Shown piece by piece: positions 15,499 through 23,460 of a stretch of DNA of 44,348 nt. The notes under the pieces were generated by a model that searched no databases, was not told where the DNA came from, and saw only the letters and a list, made by a program, of their open reading frames with translations. Made by a program: the position numbers and the translations under genes. Each line of letters opens with the position of its first letter. Position 1 is the first letter of the stretch. The stretch is from Planctomycetota bacterium (lineage in GTDB: Bacteria; Planctomycetota; JACQVX01), in the NCBI GenBank assembly GCA_016209495.1, contig JACQVX010000053.1:1-44348 (forward strand), read 5' to 3'.

Positions 15499-16527
15499 AT
15501 GATGTGGTCCCAGCGATTGATCGTCCCTGGACAGCTACGCCTCGAGGAGGTCCCCGTCCCCGAGCTGGGCCGCGAGGACCTCCTCGTGCGAGTGCGCGTG
15601 GCCCTCACCGGCGGGACAGACCTGAAGACCTACCGGCGCGGCCACCCCCTCTTCCCCCTGCCCACCCCCATGGGCCACGAGTTCGCCGGGGTGGTGGAGG
15701 CGGTGGGCCCAGACGTCTCGGGATTCGTCCCGGGGGATCGGATCGCCGCCGTCCACTCGGGCCCCTGCAATGCCTGCTTCTACTGCGAGCGCGGCCAGGA
15801 GAACCTCTGCGAGTCCCTGGTGCGGACCATGGTCCTGGGGGCCTTCTCCGAGTTCGTGCGGATCCCCGGATTCATCGTCCGGCAGAACGCCTTCCCCATG
15901 CCCGACTCCATGGGCTTCGAGGAGGCCGCCTTCCTGGAGCCCCTCTCCTGCGTGGTCCACGGCATGACGCACCTGGACCTGAGGTCGGTGCGCACCGCCG
16001 TCGTGGTCGGGGCGGGTCCTATCGGGCTGCTCTACGCCCAGCTCCTGAAGCGAGAAGGGGTGGAGAGGGTGGTGATCCTGGGCCGCAGGCCGGTGCGCCT
16101 GGCGGCGGCCCGGAGGATCGGGGCGGACGTGGTCGTGGACGCGGGTTCCACCGATGGCGAGGCGGCCATCAAGGAACTCACGGGGGGCCACGGGGCGGAC
16201 GTGGTCGTCGAGTGCACCGGCCGGCCCGAGGTCTGGGAGGCCTCTTCCCGCATCGTCCGCAACGGTGGCACCGTCCTCCTCTACGGGGGGTGCAAGGCCG
16301 GGACGCAGGTGAACTTCGACGCCTACAAGTTGCACTACGGGGCGATCACCCTGAAGGGGGCATTCCACTACCGCCCCGCCGACGTGCGCCGGGCCTTCGG
16401 CCTCCTGGTGGAGCGGGCCCTGGACCTTCGGCCGCTGCTCACCGGCGAGTGCCGGCTCCGAGAGCTTGAAGGGGCATTCCAGGACCTGATGCTCGGCGAG
16501 GGGCTGAAGATCGCCGTGGTCCCGTGA
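15499..16527 (+). CDS. Zinc-dependent medium-chain dehydrogenase (threonine/sorbitol dehydrogenase-like)
   Basis: A 342-residue MDR-family NAD(P)-dependent dehydrogenase. GHEFAGVVEAVGPDV carries the conserved GHE motif. A structural zinc site CNACFYCERGQENLC is present, and the Rossmann loop is VVVGAGPIGLLYAQLL. The usual first catalytic zinc Cys (CGSD) is replaced by GGTD near residue 38, so catalytic zinc coordination may differ. The substrate is unknown; sugar alcohols or threonine-like compounds are typical. The start is the first of two ATGs (15499, 15502), with GGAGGG upstream. Its stop overlaps the next dehydrogenase gene as TGATG; the pair may catalyse consecutive oxidations. Confidence 0.88.
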   Translation: MMWSQRLIVPGQLRLEEVPVPELGREDLLVRVRVALTGGTDLKTYRRGHPLFPLPTPMGHEFAGVVEAVGPDVSGFVPGDRIAAVHSGPCNACFYCERGQENLCESLVRTMVLGAFSEFVRIPGFIVRQNAFPMPDSMGFEEAAFLEPLSCVVHGMTHLDLRSVRTAVVVGAGPIGLLYAQLLKREGVERVVILGRRPVRLAAARRIGADVVVDAGSTDGEAAIKELTGGHGADVVVECTGRPEVWEASSRIVRNGGTVLLYGGCKAGTQVNFDAYKLHYGAITLKGAFHYRPADVRRAFGLLVERALDLRPLLTGECRLRELEGAFQDLMLGEGLKIAVVP

Positions 16528-17615
16528 TGTCCCTGGCGAAGCACGGGACCGGAAGGCCCTCTCGCCTGAGCGCCCACATCCCCCAGACCATGCGGGTCGC
16601 CCGCACCTACGACATCGATGACCACCGGGTGGAATCGCGGCCGGTCCCCGACCTCGGCCCTCGCGACGCGCTGATCCGGGTGCGGGCCTGCGGCCTGTGC
16701 GGCAGCGACGCACTGGACTGGTACGTGCGGCAGAAGGCCCCCACGGTCCTGGGCCACGAGCCCGTGGGCGAGGTGGTGGCGGTGGGGCCCGAGGTCACCG
16801 CCTTCCGCCTGGGCCAGCGGGTCTTCACCCACCACCACGTCCCCTGCGGGGAGTGCCACACGTGCCGGCGCGGCTTCGAGACCAACTGCGAGCGCTTCCG
16901 CGCCACGGCCCTGGACCCCGGGGGCTTCGCGGAGTTCCTGCGCATCCCGGCGGAGAACCTCGAGGCGGACACCCTGGCCCTGCCGGACCGCATGAGCGAC
17001 GTGGAGGGGACGTTCATCGAGCCCCTGGCCTGCGCCCTGAGGCCCTTCCGCCGGGTGACCCTGACCCCCGAGGACACGGTGGCGATCGTGGGTCTGGGGG
17101 TCATGGGCCAGCTCCTCGTCCAGGTGGCGCGGGCACGGGGGGCGGGCCGGGTGGCCGGACTGGACTTCGTCGAGTCCCGGCGCGAGCTGGCCATGCGCCT
17201 CGGGGCCCACCTGGCGCTGGACCCTTGCCAGGACGCCCCCGCGCGTCTTTGGGAGGCCACCGGGGGCCTCGGGGCGGACCTGGTCATCGTGGGGCCGGGC
17301 AGCCCCGAGGCCGTGGACCTGGGTATCGCCCTGGCGGGCCGTGGGGGGACGGTGGTCCTGTTCTCCCCCACGGAGCCCGCCCGGAGGCTGGCGGTGGACG
17401 GTCACGGCCTGTATTTCCGCGAGCTGACCCTCACGGCGTCCTACTCCTGCGGACCTCGCGAGACCCGCGAGGCCCTGGACCTCCTGGCGAGCGGGGCCAT
17501 CCGGGTGGAACCCCTGGTCACCCACCGCTTCGGCCTGGAGGGCCTGGGGGAGGCCCTGCGCCTCGCCCGGTCCAAGGGCGAGGCCCTCAAGTCCCTCATC
17601 GTCCCCGGTCCGTAG
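16527..17615 (+). CDS. Zinc-dependent medium-chain dehydrogenase, second copy
   Basis: An MDR-family dehydrogenase of 362 residues from this start. It has an intact catalytic CGLCGSD, GHEPVGEVVAVG, a structural zinc site CGECHTCRRGFETNC and the nucleotide-binding loop VGLGVMGQLLVQVA. Unlike its upstream neighbour it retains the catalytic Cys. The ATG at 16527 overlaps the previous stop (TGATG). An in-frame ATG at 16590 aligns better with the usual family N-terminus (MRVARTYDID) but lacks a ribosome site, so the start is uncertain by 21 residues. The SRPBCC gene follows after one base. Confidence 0.87.
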   Translation: MSLAKHGTGRPSRLSAHIPQTMRVARTYDIDDHRVESRPVPDLGPRDALIRVRACGLCGSDALDWYVRQKAPTVLGHEPVGEVVAVGPEVTAFRLGQRVFTHHHVPCGECHTCRRGFETNCERFRATALDPGGFAEFLRIPAENLEADTLALPDRMSDVEGTFIEPLACALRPFRRVTLTPEDTVAIVGLGVMGQLLVQVARARGAGRVAGLDFVESRRELAMRLGAHLALDPCQDAPARLWEATGGLGADLVIVGPGSPEAVDLGIALAGRGGTVVLFSPTEPARRLAVDGHGLYFRELTLTASYSCGPRETREALDLLASGAIRVEPLVTHRFGLEGLGEALRLARSKGEALKSLIVPGP

Positions 17616-17616
17616 G

Positions 17617-18072
17617 GTGACGGAGGGCGAGTCCGAGCAGGACGCGATCATACGGGGCAGCCCCGAGGCCTGCTTCGAGGCCATCACCGATTACGAGTCG
17701 TACCCCGAGTGGCAGACCTCCATACGCGAGGCGGAGGTTCTCGCGCGGGACCGCAAGGGCCGGGGCAAGGAGGTCCGCTTCGTCCTCGATGTCCTGGTGA
17801 GGCGCGTCGAGTACGTCCTCGCCTACGAGTATCCCAGGGCCTGGGCGCTACGCTGGACGCTCCTCCGGGGCGAGATGAAGCGCTCCGACGGGTCCTACCG
17901 TTTCGAGGACCTAGGCGATGGCACCACCCGGGCGGTCTTCCAGGTGGCGGTCGATGCCGGGGTATGGGTGCCGGGGCCGCTGCTCCGGAAGTTCAACGAC
18001 GTCCTCATGAAGGGCTCGGTGGCGGCCCTCAAGAGGCGGGTCGAGTCGCTGGGGAACGGTCCGGGGTCATGA
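17617..18072 (+). CDS. SRPBCC (polyketide cyclase/COQ10-like) family protein
   Basis: A 151-residue helix-grip protein: DAIIRGSPEACFEAITDYES, then YPEWQTSIREAEVLARD, the beta-sheet core ending SDGSYRFEDLGDGTTRAVFQVAVD, and a long C-terminal helix LLRKFNDVLMKGSVAALKRR. Such proteins bind hydrophobic ligands or act as cyclases or chaperones for quinone-like molecules. No catalytic residue can be assigned. The GTG at 17617 follows the dehydrogenase stop by one base, and its own stop overlaps the next ATG as ATGA, so it sits in a tightly coupled operon. Confidence 0.8.
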   Translation: MTEGESEQDAIIRGSPEACFEAITDYESYPEWQTSIREAEVLARDRKGRGKEVRFVLDVLVRRVEYVLAYEYPRAWALRWTLLRGEMKRSDGSYRFEDLGDGTTRAVFQVAVDAGVWVPGPLLRKFNDVLMKGSVAALKRRVESLGNGPGS

Positions 18073-18980
18073 ACATCACCTGGTGGGGCACCCGAGGAGG
18101 TATCCCGACCCCCGAACCCGACGTGATGCGCTACGGCGGGGACACGACCTGCGTGGAGGTTCGGACCTCCGACGACCAGATTCTCATCCTCGACGCCGGG
18201 ACGGGCCTCCGGCAGCTCGGGCAGAAGCTCCTCCGGGAAGGAGGCGCCGGGGGCGAGGCCCACATCCTCCTCACCCACTTCCACTGGGACCACATCCAGG
18301 GAATCCCCTTCTTCGCCCCCCTCTACCACCCGGGGTGGCGTTTCACCGTCTACGGGGCCTTCCGCGGGGACCAGCGCCTCCAGGCCATCCTCCAGGGGCA
18401 GATGGGCAGCGTCTACTTCCCGGTGTCCTTCGAGCAGGTCCAGGCCCGCGTCCAGACCCGGGAGCTGGTGGAGGAGACCTTCCGCCTGGGCGAGACGCGG
18501 GTCAGCACGGTGGCCCTGCGCCACCCCCAGGGCAGCCTGGGCTACCGGATCGCGGATCGCGGACGCGTCTTCGCCTTCGCGACGGACGTGGAACAGCCCC
18601 CGGAGGAGCCCGACGACCCCAAGCTCGTCCGTCTGGCGCGGGGCGCCGACGTCTTCGCCATGGACGCCCAGTACAGTCCGGAGGGCTACCGGCACCACCT
18701 GGGGTGGGGTCACAGCACCTGGGAGGTGGCCGCGCGCATCGCCCGGCGGGCCCGGGTGGGACGTCTGGTGCTCATCCACCACGACCCCTATCACGACGAC
18801 GCGCGCCTCGACGCGATCCTGGGGGAGGCCCGAGGCGTGTTCCCCCGCACGGACTCGGCCTACCGGGGCATGGTGCTGGACCTGGCGCCCACGCGTGCGG
18901 GCCGGAAGGGTCGCGCGGCCCTCGCCGCCTCCCGAGGCCGCTCCGTCGCCGTGGGACGGCAACCCCGCGGACGCGCTTGA
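18069..18980 (+). CDS. Metallo-beta-lactamase-fold hydrolase, paralogue of 10104-10991
   Basis: A 303-residue MBL-fold protein. WWGTRGGIPTPEP and YGGDTTCVEV at the start, HFHWDH at residues 70-75, ALRHPQGSLGY, AMDAQYSPEGY and HHDPYHDD are positioned almost exactly as in the paralogue at 10104-10991. The substrate is probably the same class (phosphodiester or cyclic nucleotide), but this copy has no adjacent receiver gene. It has an extra basic C-terminal tail of about 25 residues (Arg/Gly/Ala-rich). The ATG overlaps the SRPBCC stop (ATGA), and its TGA overlaps the TTG start of the following gene. Confidence 0.86.
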   Translation: MNITWWGTRGGIPTPEPDVMRYGGDTTCVEVRTSDDQILILDAGTGLRQLGQKLLREGGAGGEAHILLTHFHWDHIQGIPFFAPLYHPGWRFTVYGAFRGDQRLQAILQGQMGSVYFPVSFEQVQARVQTRELVEETFRLGETRVSTVALRHPQGSLGYRIADRGRVFAFATDVEQPPEEPDDPKLVRLARGADVFAMDAQYSPEGYRHHLGWGHSTWEVAARIARRARVGRLVLIHHDPYHDDARLDAILGEARGVFPRTDSAYRGMVLDLAPTRAGRKGRAALAASRGRSVAVGRQPRGRA

Positions 18981-19774
18981 CCCCGTTCCCCCCAAACCAC
19001 CTCGCGCTCCTCGCCCACCGGCGGGGGGCCCTCGCGGCGGAACTCCGCACCGACGAGGTCATGCACCGGGAGGCGAACGCGGCGGGGGGGGTCGCCTTCC
19101 GCACCTGGGAGCCCCGGGACGAGGGCCATGTCTTGGGTTGCTCCGGCCGGTCGGCCGTGGAGATCCTGGACGGCGGGGGCCTGCCGATCCTCCGACGCTT
19201 CTCCGGGGGTGGCGCGGTCTACATGGGCCCCGGGGTGCTTGCCTACGCCCTGGTCCTGCCGGAGCCCTACCTGCGGGCCCTCCCGGGGGTGAGGGCCTCC
19301 TTCGCGCTGCTGGGGGCCTTCCTGTGCGAGGCCCTCTCGGGGATGGGCCTCAAGGCTGCGTGGGCAGGGGGGACGGACCTCTGCCTGGGGCAGCGGAAGC
19401 TGGGGGGCAACGCCCAGTCCCGGACGGGGCGGGCCCTCTGCCAGCATGGTACGCTGCTCGTGGCGCCGAGGCTCGCTCGCCTGGAGGGCCTGGCCCACCC
19501 GCCCCGGGAACCCACCTACCGTCGCGGCCGCCCCCACCGCGCCTTCGTGACGACCCTGCGCGACGAGGGCGTGGACGCCCCCGTCGAGGAGGTGGCCCGC
19601 CTCCTGGCCGAGGCCTTCCTCCGGAGGTCCGGCGAGCTGGTGCGTCTCGTGACCGGCGAGGTCCCCGTCTGGACTCGCGGCCCGGCTCCGTCCGCCCCGC
19701 CGCCCCGTCCCGGGCTCCGCACGCAGCCGGTCGAGGACCGGGCGGCGGTTGATCCCACCCCCGGCGGACCCTAA
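18977..19774 (+). CDS. Lipoate-protein ligase A / octanoyltransferase-family protein
   Basis: A 265-residue BPL/LplA-fold protein. The N-terminal region AELRTDEVMHREANAAGG matches the family's L-DE helix. FRTWEPRDEGHVLGCSGRS, RRFSGGGAVYMGPGVLAYAL and GTDLCLGQRKLGGNAQSR are the conserved lipoyl-binding motifs, followed by CQHGTLLV. These enzymes attach lipoate or octanoate to carrier domains. No lipoyl-domain enzyme is encoded nearby, and whether it is a ligase or a transferase is open. No ATG/GTG precedes the L-DE helix in frame, so the TTG at 18977, overlapping the previous stop as TTGA, is the likely start. The Pro-rich tail is unusual. Confidence 0.8.
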   Translation: MTPFPPNHLALLAHRRGALAAELRTDEVMHREANAAGGVAFRTWEPRDEGHVLGCSGRSAVEILDGGGLPILRRFSGGGAVYMGPGVLAYALVLPEPYLRALPGVRASFALLGAFLCEALSGMGLKAAWAGGTDLCLGQRKLGGNAQSRTGRALCQHGTLLVAPRLARLEGLAHPPREPTYRRGRPHRAFVTTLRDEGVDAPVEEVARLLAEAFLRRSGELVRLVTGEVPVWTRGPAPSAPPPRPGLRTQPVEDRAAVDPTPGGP

Positions 19775-19777
19775 GAT
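19749..19777 (+). promoter_or_regulatory. Candidate sigma-70 promoter for the kinase-regulator pair
   Basis: TTGATC (19749-19754) and TAAGAT (19772-19777) are 17 bases apart. The -10 overlaps the stop of the ligase gene, and the transcript would start about 18 bases before the TTG at 19802. This would keep the two-component pair under housekeeping control. Confidence 0.45.
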
Positions 19778-19801
19778 ATCGCCCTTCCCGGGGGGAGAGC
19801 C

Positions 19802-21145
19802 TTGCCCGCCGCACCCGACGCGGAGGCCCTGCGCGAGTCCAGCCGCACCAGCCTCTTCTCGGCCCGCTACGAGGGGGCCCTGGAGGCCATCCGCCGGCTG
19901 GTGGCATGCGACGCCGCGGGAGCCGACGAGTACCACAACATGGCCGTCGCCCACTACAAGCGGGGCGAGCTGGACGCCGCCGAGGTGGCCGTCCTAGCGG
20001 CCCTGGCCCGCGAACCGGACCGGGTCCGGAGCCACTACCTCCTGGGGCTCATCCTGAAGGACCGAGGCGAACCGGAGCGCGCGGTAAGGGCCCTGGACGC
20101 CGCCCTGGCGCGAGACCCGGCCCTGGGGATGGCCTACTTCCAGCGTGGGCTCGCCCACCACGCGCAGGGTGACTGGGAAGCCGCCCGACGGGACCTCCAG
20201 GAGGCGGCCGCGCGGCGGCCGGAGCTCCTCTGGGCCCACTACGACCTGGGGGTCGTGTCGGTCCAGCGCCGCGACTGGCCCACGGCCCGGGCGGCCTTCG
20301 AGCGGTGCCTGGAGCTGGACGCACCGGGCCGCCCGGACTACGTGGAGCTCCTGGTGCAGACGGGCCGCGCGGAGGCCCAGGAGGAGCTCTACCGCCACGC
20401 CCATCGGATCAAGAATCTGCTGGGCCTCGCGGGGAACCGGCTCCGGGTCTTCTCCGGGCGTATCCAGGCCAACCTGGGGCCCGAGGGCCGGCGGGACCTG
20501 GAGGCCATCCGCGCGGACCAGGAGCGCATCTACACCGACATGGTGGGCTTCCTCAACACGATGAACCCGACGCCCCCGCGCTACGACCTGGTGGAACTGA
20601 ACGCCCTGGTGGACCGTTGCGTCTTCGCCGCCAGCTCCGCCCTGGAGGGGATCGAGGTGGTCCGGTCCCTGGAGCCGGACCTCCCCGAGGTGGTCGGCGA
20701 CCCGGCGGCGGTGCAGGAGGCCGTGCTCAACCTCCTGCTGAACGCGGCCGACGCCATCGGCCCCGAGGGCGAACCCGGCGCCCCGCGAGGCCAGGTCCAC
20801 CTGACCACCGGGCGCATCGACGACGACACGGTAAGCATCGCGGTGGCGGACTCGGGGCGCGGCATCCCCCCCGGCGAGCTCGCTCGGGTCTTCGACCTGG
20901 GCTTCACCACCAAGCCGTCCGGGAGCGGCATCGGCCTGGCCCAGGTGCAGCGCACCGTGCGCTCCCACGGCGGCCGGGTGGAGGTGCGGAGCGAGCCCGG
21001 CCGGGGGAGCTGCTTCACGGTGCTCCTCCCGGTGCGCCTGCCGAGGCAGGTGGACCTGCGCAACCTCCAGGTCCGCTCCCTGCTCTTCGAGGACCTGCGC
21101 GACCTGGTGGACGCCCCCGCCGGGGAGGAGGACCTCTGGAGCTGA
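19802..21145 (+). CDS. Cytosolic TPR-containing sensor histidine kinase
   Basis: A 447-residue kinase. Four TPR-like repeats occupy residues about 40-173 (for example YHNMAVAHYKRGELDAAEVA and HYLLGLILKDRGEPERAVRA). The H-box is HAHRIKNLL with phospho-His about residue 201. GHKL ATPase motifs follow: N-box NLLLNAADAI, G1 VADSGRGIPP, F-box VFDLGFTTKP, G2 GSGIGLAQV. There is no signal peptide, transmembrane segment, PAS or HAMP, so it probably senses a cytosolic or membrane-bound protein through the TPRs. TTG at 19802 is used, with GGGGGAGA upstream. It overlaps the sigma-54 regulator gene by four bases, its obvious partner. Confidence 0.9.
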   Translation: MPAAPDAEALRESSRTSLFSARYEGALEAIRRLVACDAAGADEYHNMAVAHYKRGELDAAEVAVLAALAREPDRVRSHYLLGLILKDRGEPERAVRALDAALARDPALGMAYFQRGLAHHAQGDWEAARRDLQEAAARRPELLWAHYDLGVVSVQRRDWPTARAAFERCLELDAPGRPDYVELLVQTGRAEAQEELYRHAHRIKNLLGLAGNRLRVFSGRIQANLGPEGRRDLEAIRADQERIYTDMVGFLNTMNPTPPRYDLVELNALVDRCVFAASSALEGIEVVRSLEPDLPEVVGDPAAVQEAVLNLLLNAADAIGPEGEPGAPRGQVHLTTGRIDDDTVSIAVADSGRGIPPGELARVFDLGFTTKPSGSGIGLAQVQRTVRSHGGRVEVRSEPGRGSCFTVLLPVRLPRQVDLRNLQVRSLLFEDLRDLVDAPAGEEDLWS

Positions 21146-22548
21146 AGGCGAGCCCGGCCGAGACCATAGTGGTCGTGGACGACCAGAAGGAGGTCCGGGA
21201 CTACCTTATCGGCGACCTGGGGCGTCGGGACTACCTGGTGGACGCCTACCCCTCGGCGGAGGAGGCCCTGGCGCGGCTCCGCCGCCGGCCCGAGGAGGTG
21301 GCCCTGGTCATCCTGGACCACGACCTGGGGGTCGGCCGCATGGACGGCCTGGAGGCCCTGGAGGTCCTCCGACGGGAGGCGCCGGAGCTTCCGGTCATCC
21401 TGCTCACGGGCAAGGGCAGCACCGAGCTCGCCGTGAAGGCGACCCAGCGGGGGGCCTGCGACGTCATCGACAAGGACCCGCATTTCGGCGAGTCCCTGGA
21501 GGTCGCCCTGACGCGTGGGGAGCGGCTCCTGGAGTCCATCCGCGGCAACCGCCGGCTCCGGCGGGACGCCCAGTTCTACCAGGACCTCGTCCGGGAGTCC
21601 TACCACGTCGTGGCGGCGGGACCCAGCTTCCGCGCGGTGCTGGAGAAGGCCCAGCGGCTGGCCTCGATCCCGCGGCCGGTGCTCATCGTGGGGGAGCGGG
21701 GGACGGGCAAGGAGCTGGTGGCGGCCGCCATCCACTATGGCGGCCTGCGCCGGGAGCGGCCCTTCGTCAAGGTGAACTGCGCGGCCTTCACCGGGACCCT
21801 CCTGGAGTCGCAGCTCTTCGGCCACGAGAAGGGGGCCTTCACCGGCGCCGACGCCCGCCGCATGGGCCGCTTCGAGCAGGCGGACGGGGGCACCCTCTTC
21901 CTGGACGAGATCGCCAACATGGCCCCGGAGTTCCAGGACAAGGTCCTCCGGGTCCTGGAATACCAGCAGTTCGAGCGCGTGGGCGGGACCGACACCCTTC
22001 GGGTCGACGTACGGGTCATCGCCGCCACCAACGCCGATCTGGACCGGAACATGCGGGACGGGCGGTTCCGGGCGGACCTCTACGACCGGCTCGCCTTCGA
22101 GACCATCCGGGTCCCGCCCCTGCGGGAGCGCCGGGAGGAGATCCCGGCCCTGGCCGAGGCCTTCGCCCAGCGCATCGCCAAGGAGGTGGCGGGACTCAGG
22201 CCACGGCGCTTCAGCGAGGCGGCCCTGGACCTCCTCGGGCGCCAGGAATGGCCGGGGAACGTCCGTCAGCTCCGCAACGTGGTGGAGCGGGCCCTCCTGG
22301 CGGCCCTCGGGCAGGACGTGGAGCCGGCGGACCTGGGACTGGCGGGCGAGTCGTCCGCCCCGGGCGCGGAGCCGGAGGGTTTCGTGGCCAGGGTGGAGCG
22401 CTACGAGAAGGCCCTCCTCCGGGAGGCCCTCCTGGGCGTGGGCTGGAACCAGAAACGGGCCGGCGAGCGCCTGGGCCTGAGCTATGATCAGGTCCGCCAC
22501 TATTACAAGAAGCACGACATGGGGTCCGACCCCGGGGCACCCCAATGA
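21142..22548 (+). CDS. Sigma-54-dependent response regulator (NtrC type)
   Basis: 468 residues from the proposed start. The receiver (IVVVDDQKEVRDYL, phosphoacceptor Asp59 in VILDHDLG, IDKDPHF at the usual Lys position) is followed by an AAA+ domain. That domain has Walker A GERGTGKE, GAFTGA at 231-236, Walker B GGTLFLDEIANM, VIAATNADLDR and WPGNVRQLRN. A Fis-type helix-turn-helix (NQKRAGERLGLSYDQVRHYY) closes the protein. Phosphorylation by the upstream kinase should trigger sigma-54 promoter opening. The first GTG (21169) would cut into beta-strand 1, so I propose CTG 21142, overlapping the kinase stop as CTGA with GGAGGA nine bases upstream. A -24/-12 promoter lies just downstream. Confidence 0.92.
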   Translation: MKASPAETIVVVDDQKEVRDYLIGDLGRRDYLVDAYPSAEEALARLRRRPEEVALVILDHDLGVGRMDGLEALEVLRREAPELPVILLTGKGSTELAVKATQRGACDVIDKDPHFGESLEVALTRGERLLESIRGNRRLRRDAQFYQDLVRESYHVVAAGPSFRAVLEKAQRLASIPRPVLIVGERGTGKELVAAAIHYGGLRRERPFVKVNCAAFTGTLLESQLFGHEKGAFTGADARRMGRFEQADGGTLFLDEIANMAPEFQDKVLRVLEYQQFERVGGTDTLRVDVRVIAATNADLDRNMRDGRFRADLYDRLAFETIRVPPLRERREEIPALAEAFAQRIAKEVAGLRPRRFSEAALDLLGRQEWPGNVRQLRNVVERALLAALGQDVEPADLGLAGESSAPGAEPEGFVARVERYEKALLREALLGVGWNQKRAGERLGLSYDQVRHYYKKHDMGSDPGAPQ

Positions 22549-22638
22549 CCCATGCCCGGACGGGGGATTGCACCGGCCCGCGGCGGCTTTCGCCACCCCG
22601 CGACGCCCCGGCCGCCCGCTCCGACCGCCCGCCCGGAG

Positions 22639-22654
22639 TGGCCCACCCGGTGCA
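22639..22654 (+). promoter_or_regulatory. Candidate sigma-54 (-24/-12) promoter of the flotillin/PspA operon
   Basis: TGGCCC at 22639-22644 and TGCA at 22651-22654 place the GG and GC dinucleotides ten bases apart, as sigma-54 requires. Compared with the consensus TGGCAC-N5-TTGCA only two core bases differ. The start would be near 22665, 44 bases before the ATG at 22709, which has GGAGGTGG upstream. It sits between a sigma-54 activator gene and the membrane-stress genes. Confidence 0.6.
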
Positions 22655-22708
22655 TGCCACACGGGGCGAGCGAGCAATAGGCGAGCGACCGGAGGTGGCG
22701 AGCGAGTC

Positions 22709-23454
22709 ATGACCTTCGAGATGCTGGACCACACCTACAACGCCATCTTCATCGTCCCCCTGGTGGTGGGCTTCCTGCTCATCCTCTTCCAGATGATGGG
22801 CTTCAGCCTCGGGAAGGTCCTCTCGGGTGTCGAGACCGACGGGGACGCCCACGTGGACGGGGACGTCCACGCGGACGCCGATGCGGACGCCGATGCGGAC
22901 GCCCACGTGGACGGGGACGGCCTGCACCACGGTCTCGAGGCCCACGCGGGGGCGGGAGGCGCCCTCTTCCACGCCCTGAGCTTCTTCAACATCGGGCGTG
23001 TCCCCTTCATGGTGGTCCTGGAGTGCCTCATGTTGACCTTCGGGGGGCTCGGCATTAGCATGACCGCCCTTCTGGGGGAGCACCTGGGCGGCGGCGCCGT
23101 CCTGGTGCTGGCCGCCTCCGTCCCGGTGGCCCTGGTGGGCTCGGTGGCGACGACCAAGTGTCTCTCGGCCTTCTTCGCCCGCTACCTGCCCACCCTGGAG
23201 ACCACGGCCCTGTCGGGCCACGCCCTGGTGGGACTCGCCGGCGAGGTGGTGAGCCCGCGCCTGGACGCCCGGGGGGGGGGCGCTGCGACGTGGCGGATCG
23301 GTTCGGGACCCGCCACACGGTCCACGGTCGGACGGCCGAGGGCGAGGCCCCCATGGCCAAGGGGGATCGGGTCCTGCTCGTGCGCTACGACGGAGTCCAG
23401 CGGGTCTATCAGTGCGCCCGGGACACGGGCGCGTCCACGACGAAGAGGGAGTGA
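22709..23454 (+). CDS. YqiJ-like membrane/OB-fold protein, reading frame interrupted at a G10 run
   Basis: The N-terminal ~190 codons, from ATG 22709, encode three hydrophobic segments (IFIVPLVVGFLLILFQMMGF; VPFMVVLECLMLTFGGLGIS; VLVLAASVPVALVGS). A hydrophilic Asp/His-rich loop lies between the first two. The OB-fold begins (HALVGLAGEVVSPRLDA), then the frame is lost at ten G residues (23271-23280). It resumes in the -1 frame as CDVADRFGTRHTVHGRTAEG and KGDRVLLVRYDGVQ, ending at 23454. The two parts together make a YqiJ/NfeD-like partner of flotillins, which fits the gene downstream. Possible causes are a homopolymer assembly error, a true mutation or programmed -1 slippage. The protein assignment is firm; its expression state is not. 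Confidence 0.75.
22843..22919 (+). repeat. Direct repeats encoding an Asp/His-rich loop
   Basis: A 23-base sequence occurs at 22843-22865 and again at 22897-22919. Between them GCGGACGCCGAT is tandemly repeated (22871-22882, 22883-22894). The translation alternates Asp with Ala, Val, Gly and His, including DGDAHVDGDVHADADADADA, in the loop of the YqiJ-like protein. Confidence 0.85.
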
Positions 23455-23460
23455 ACGCCC

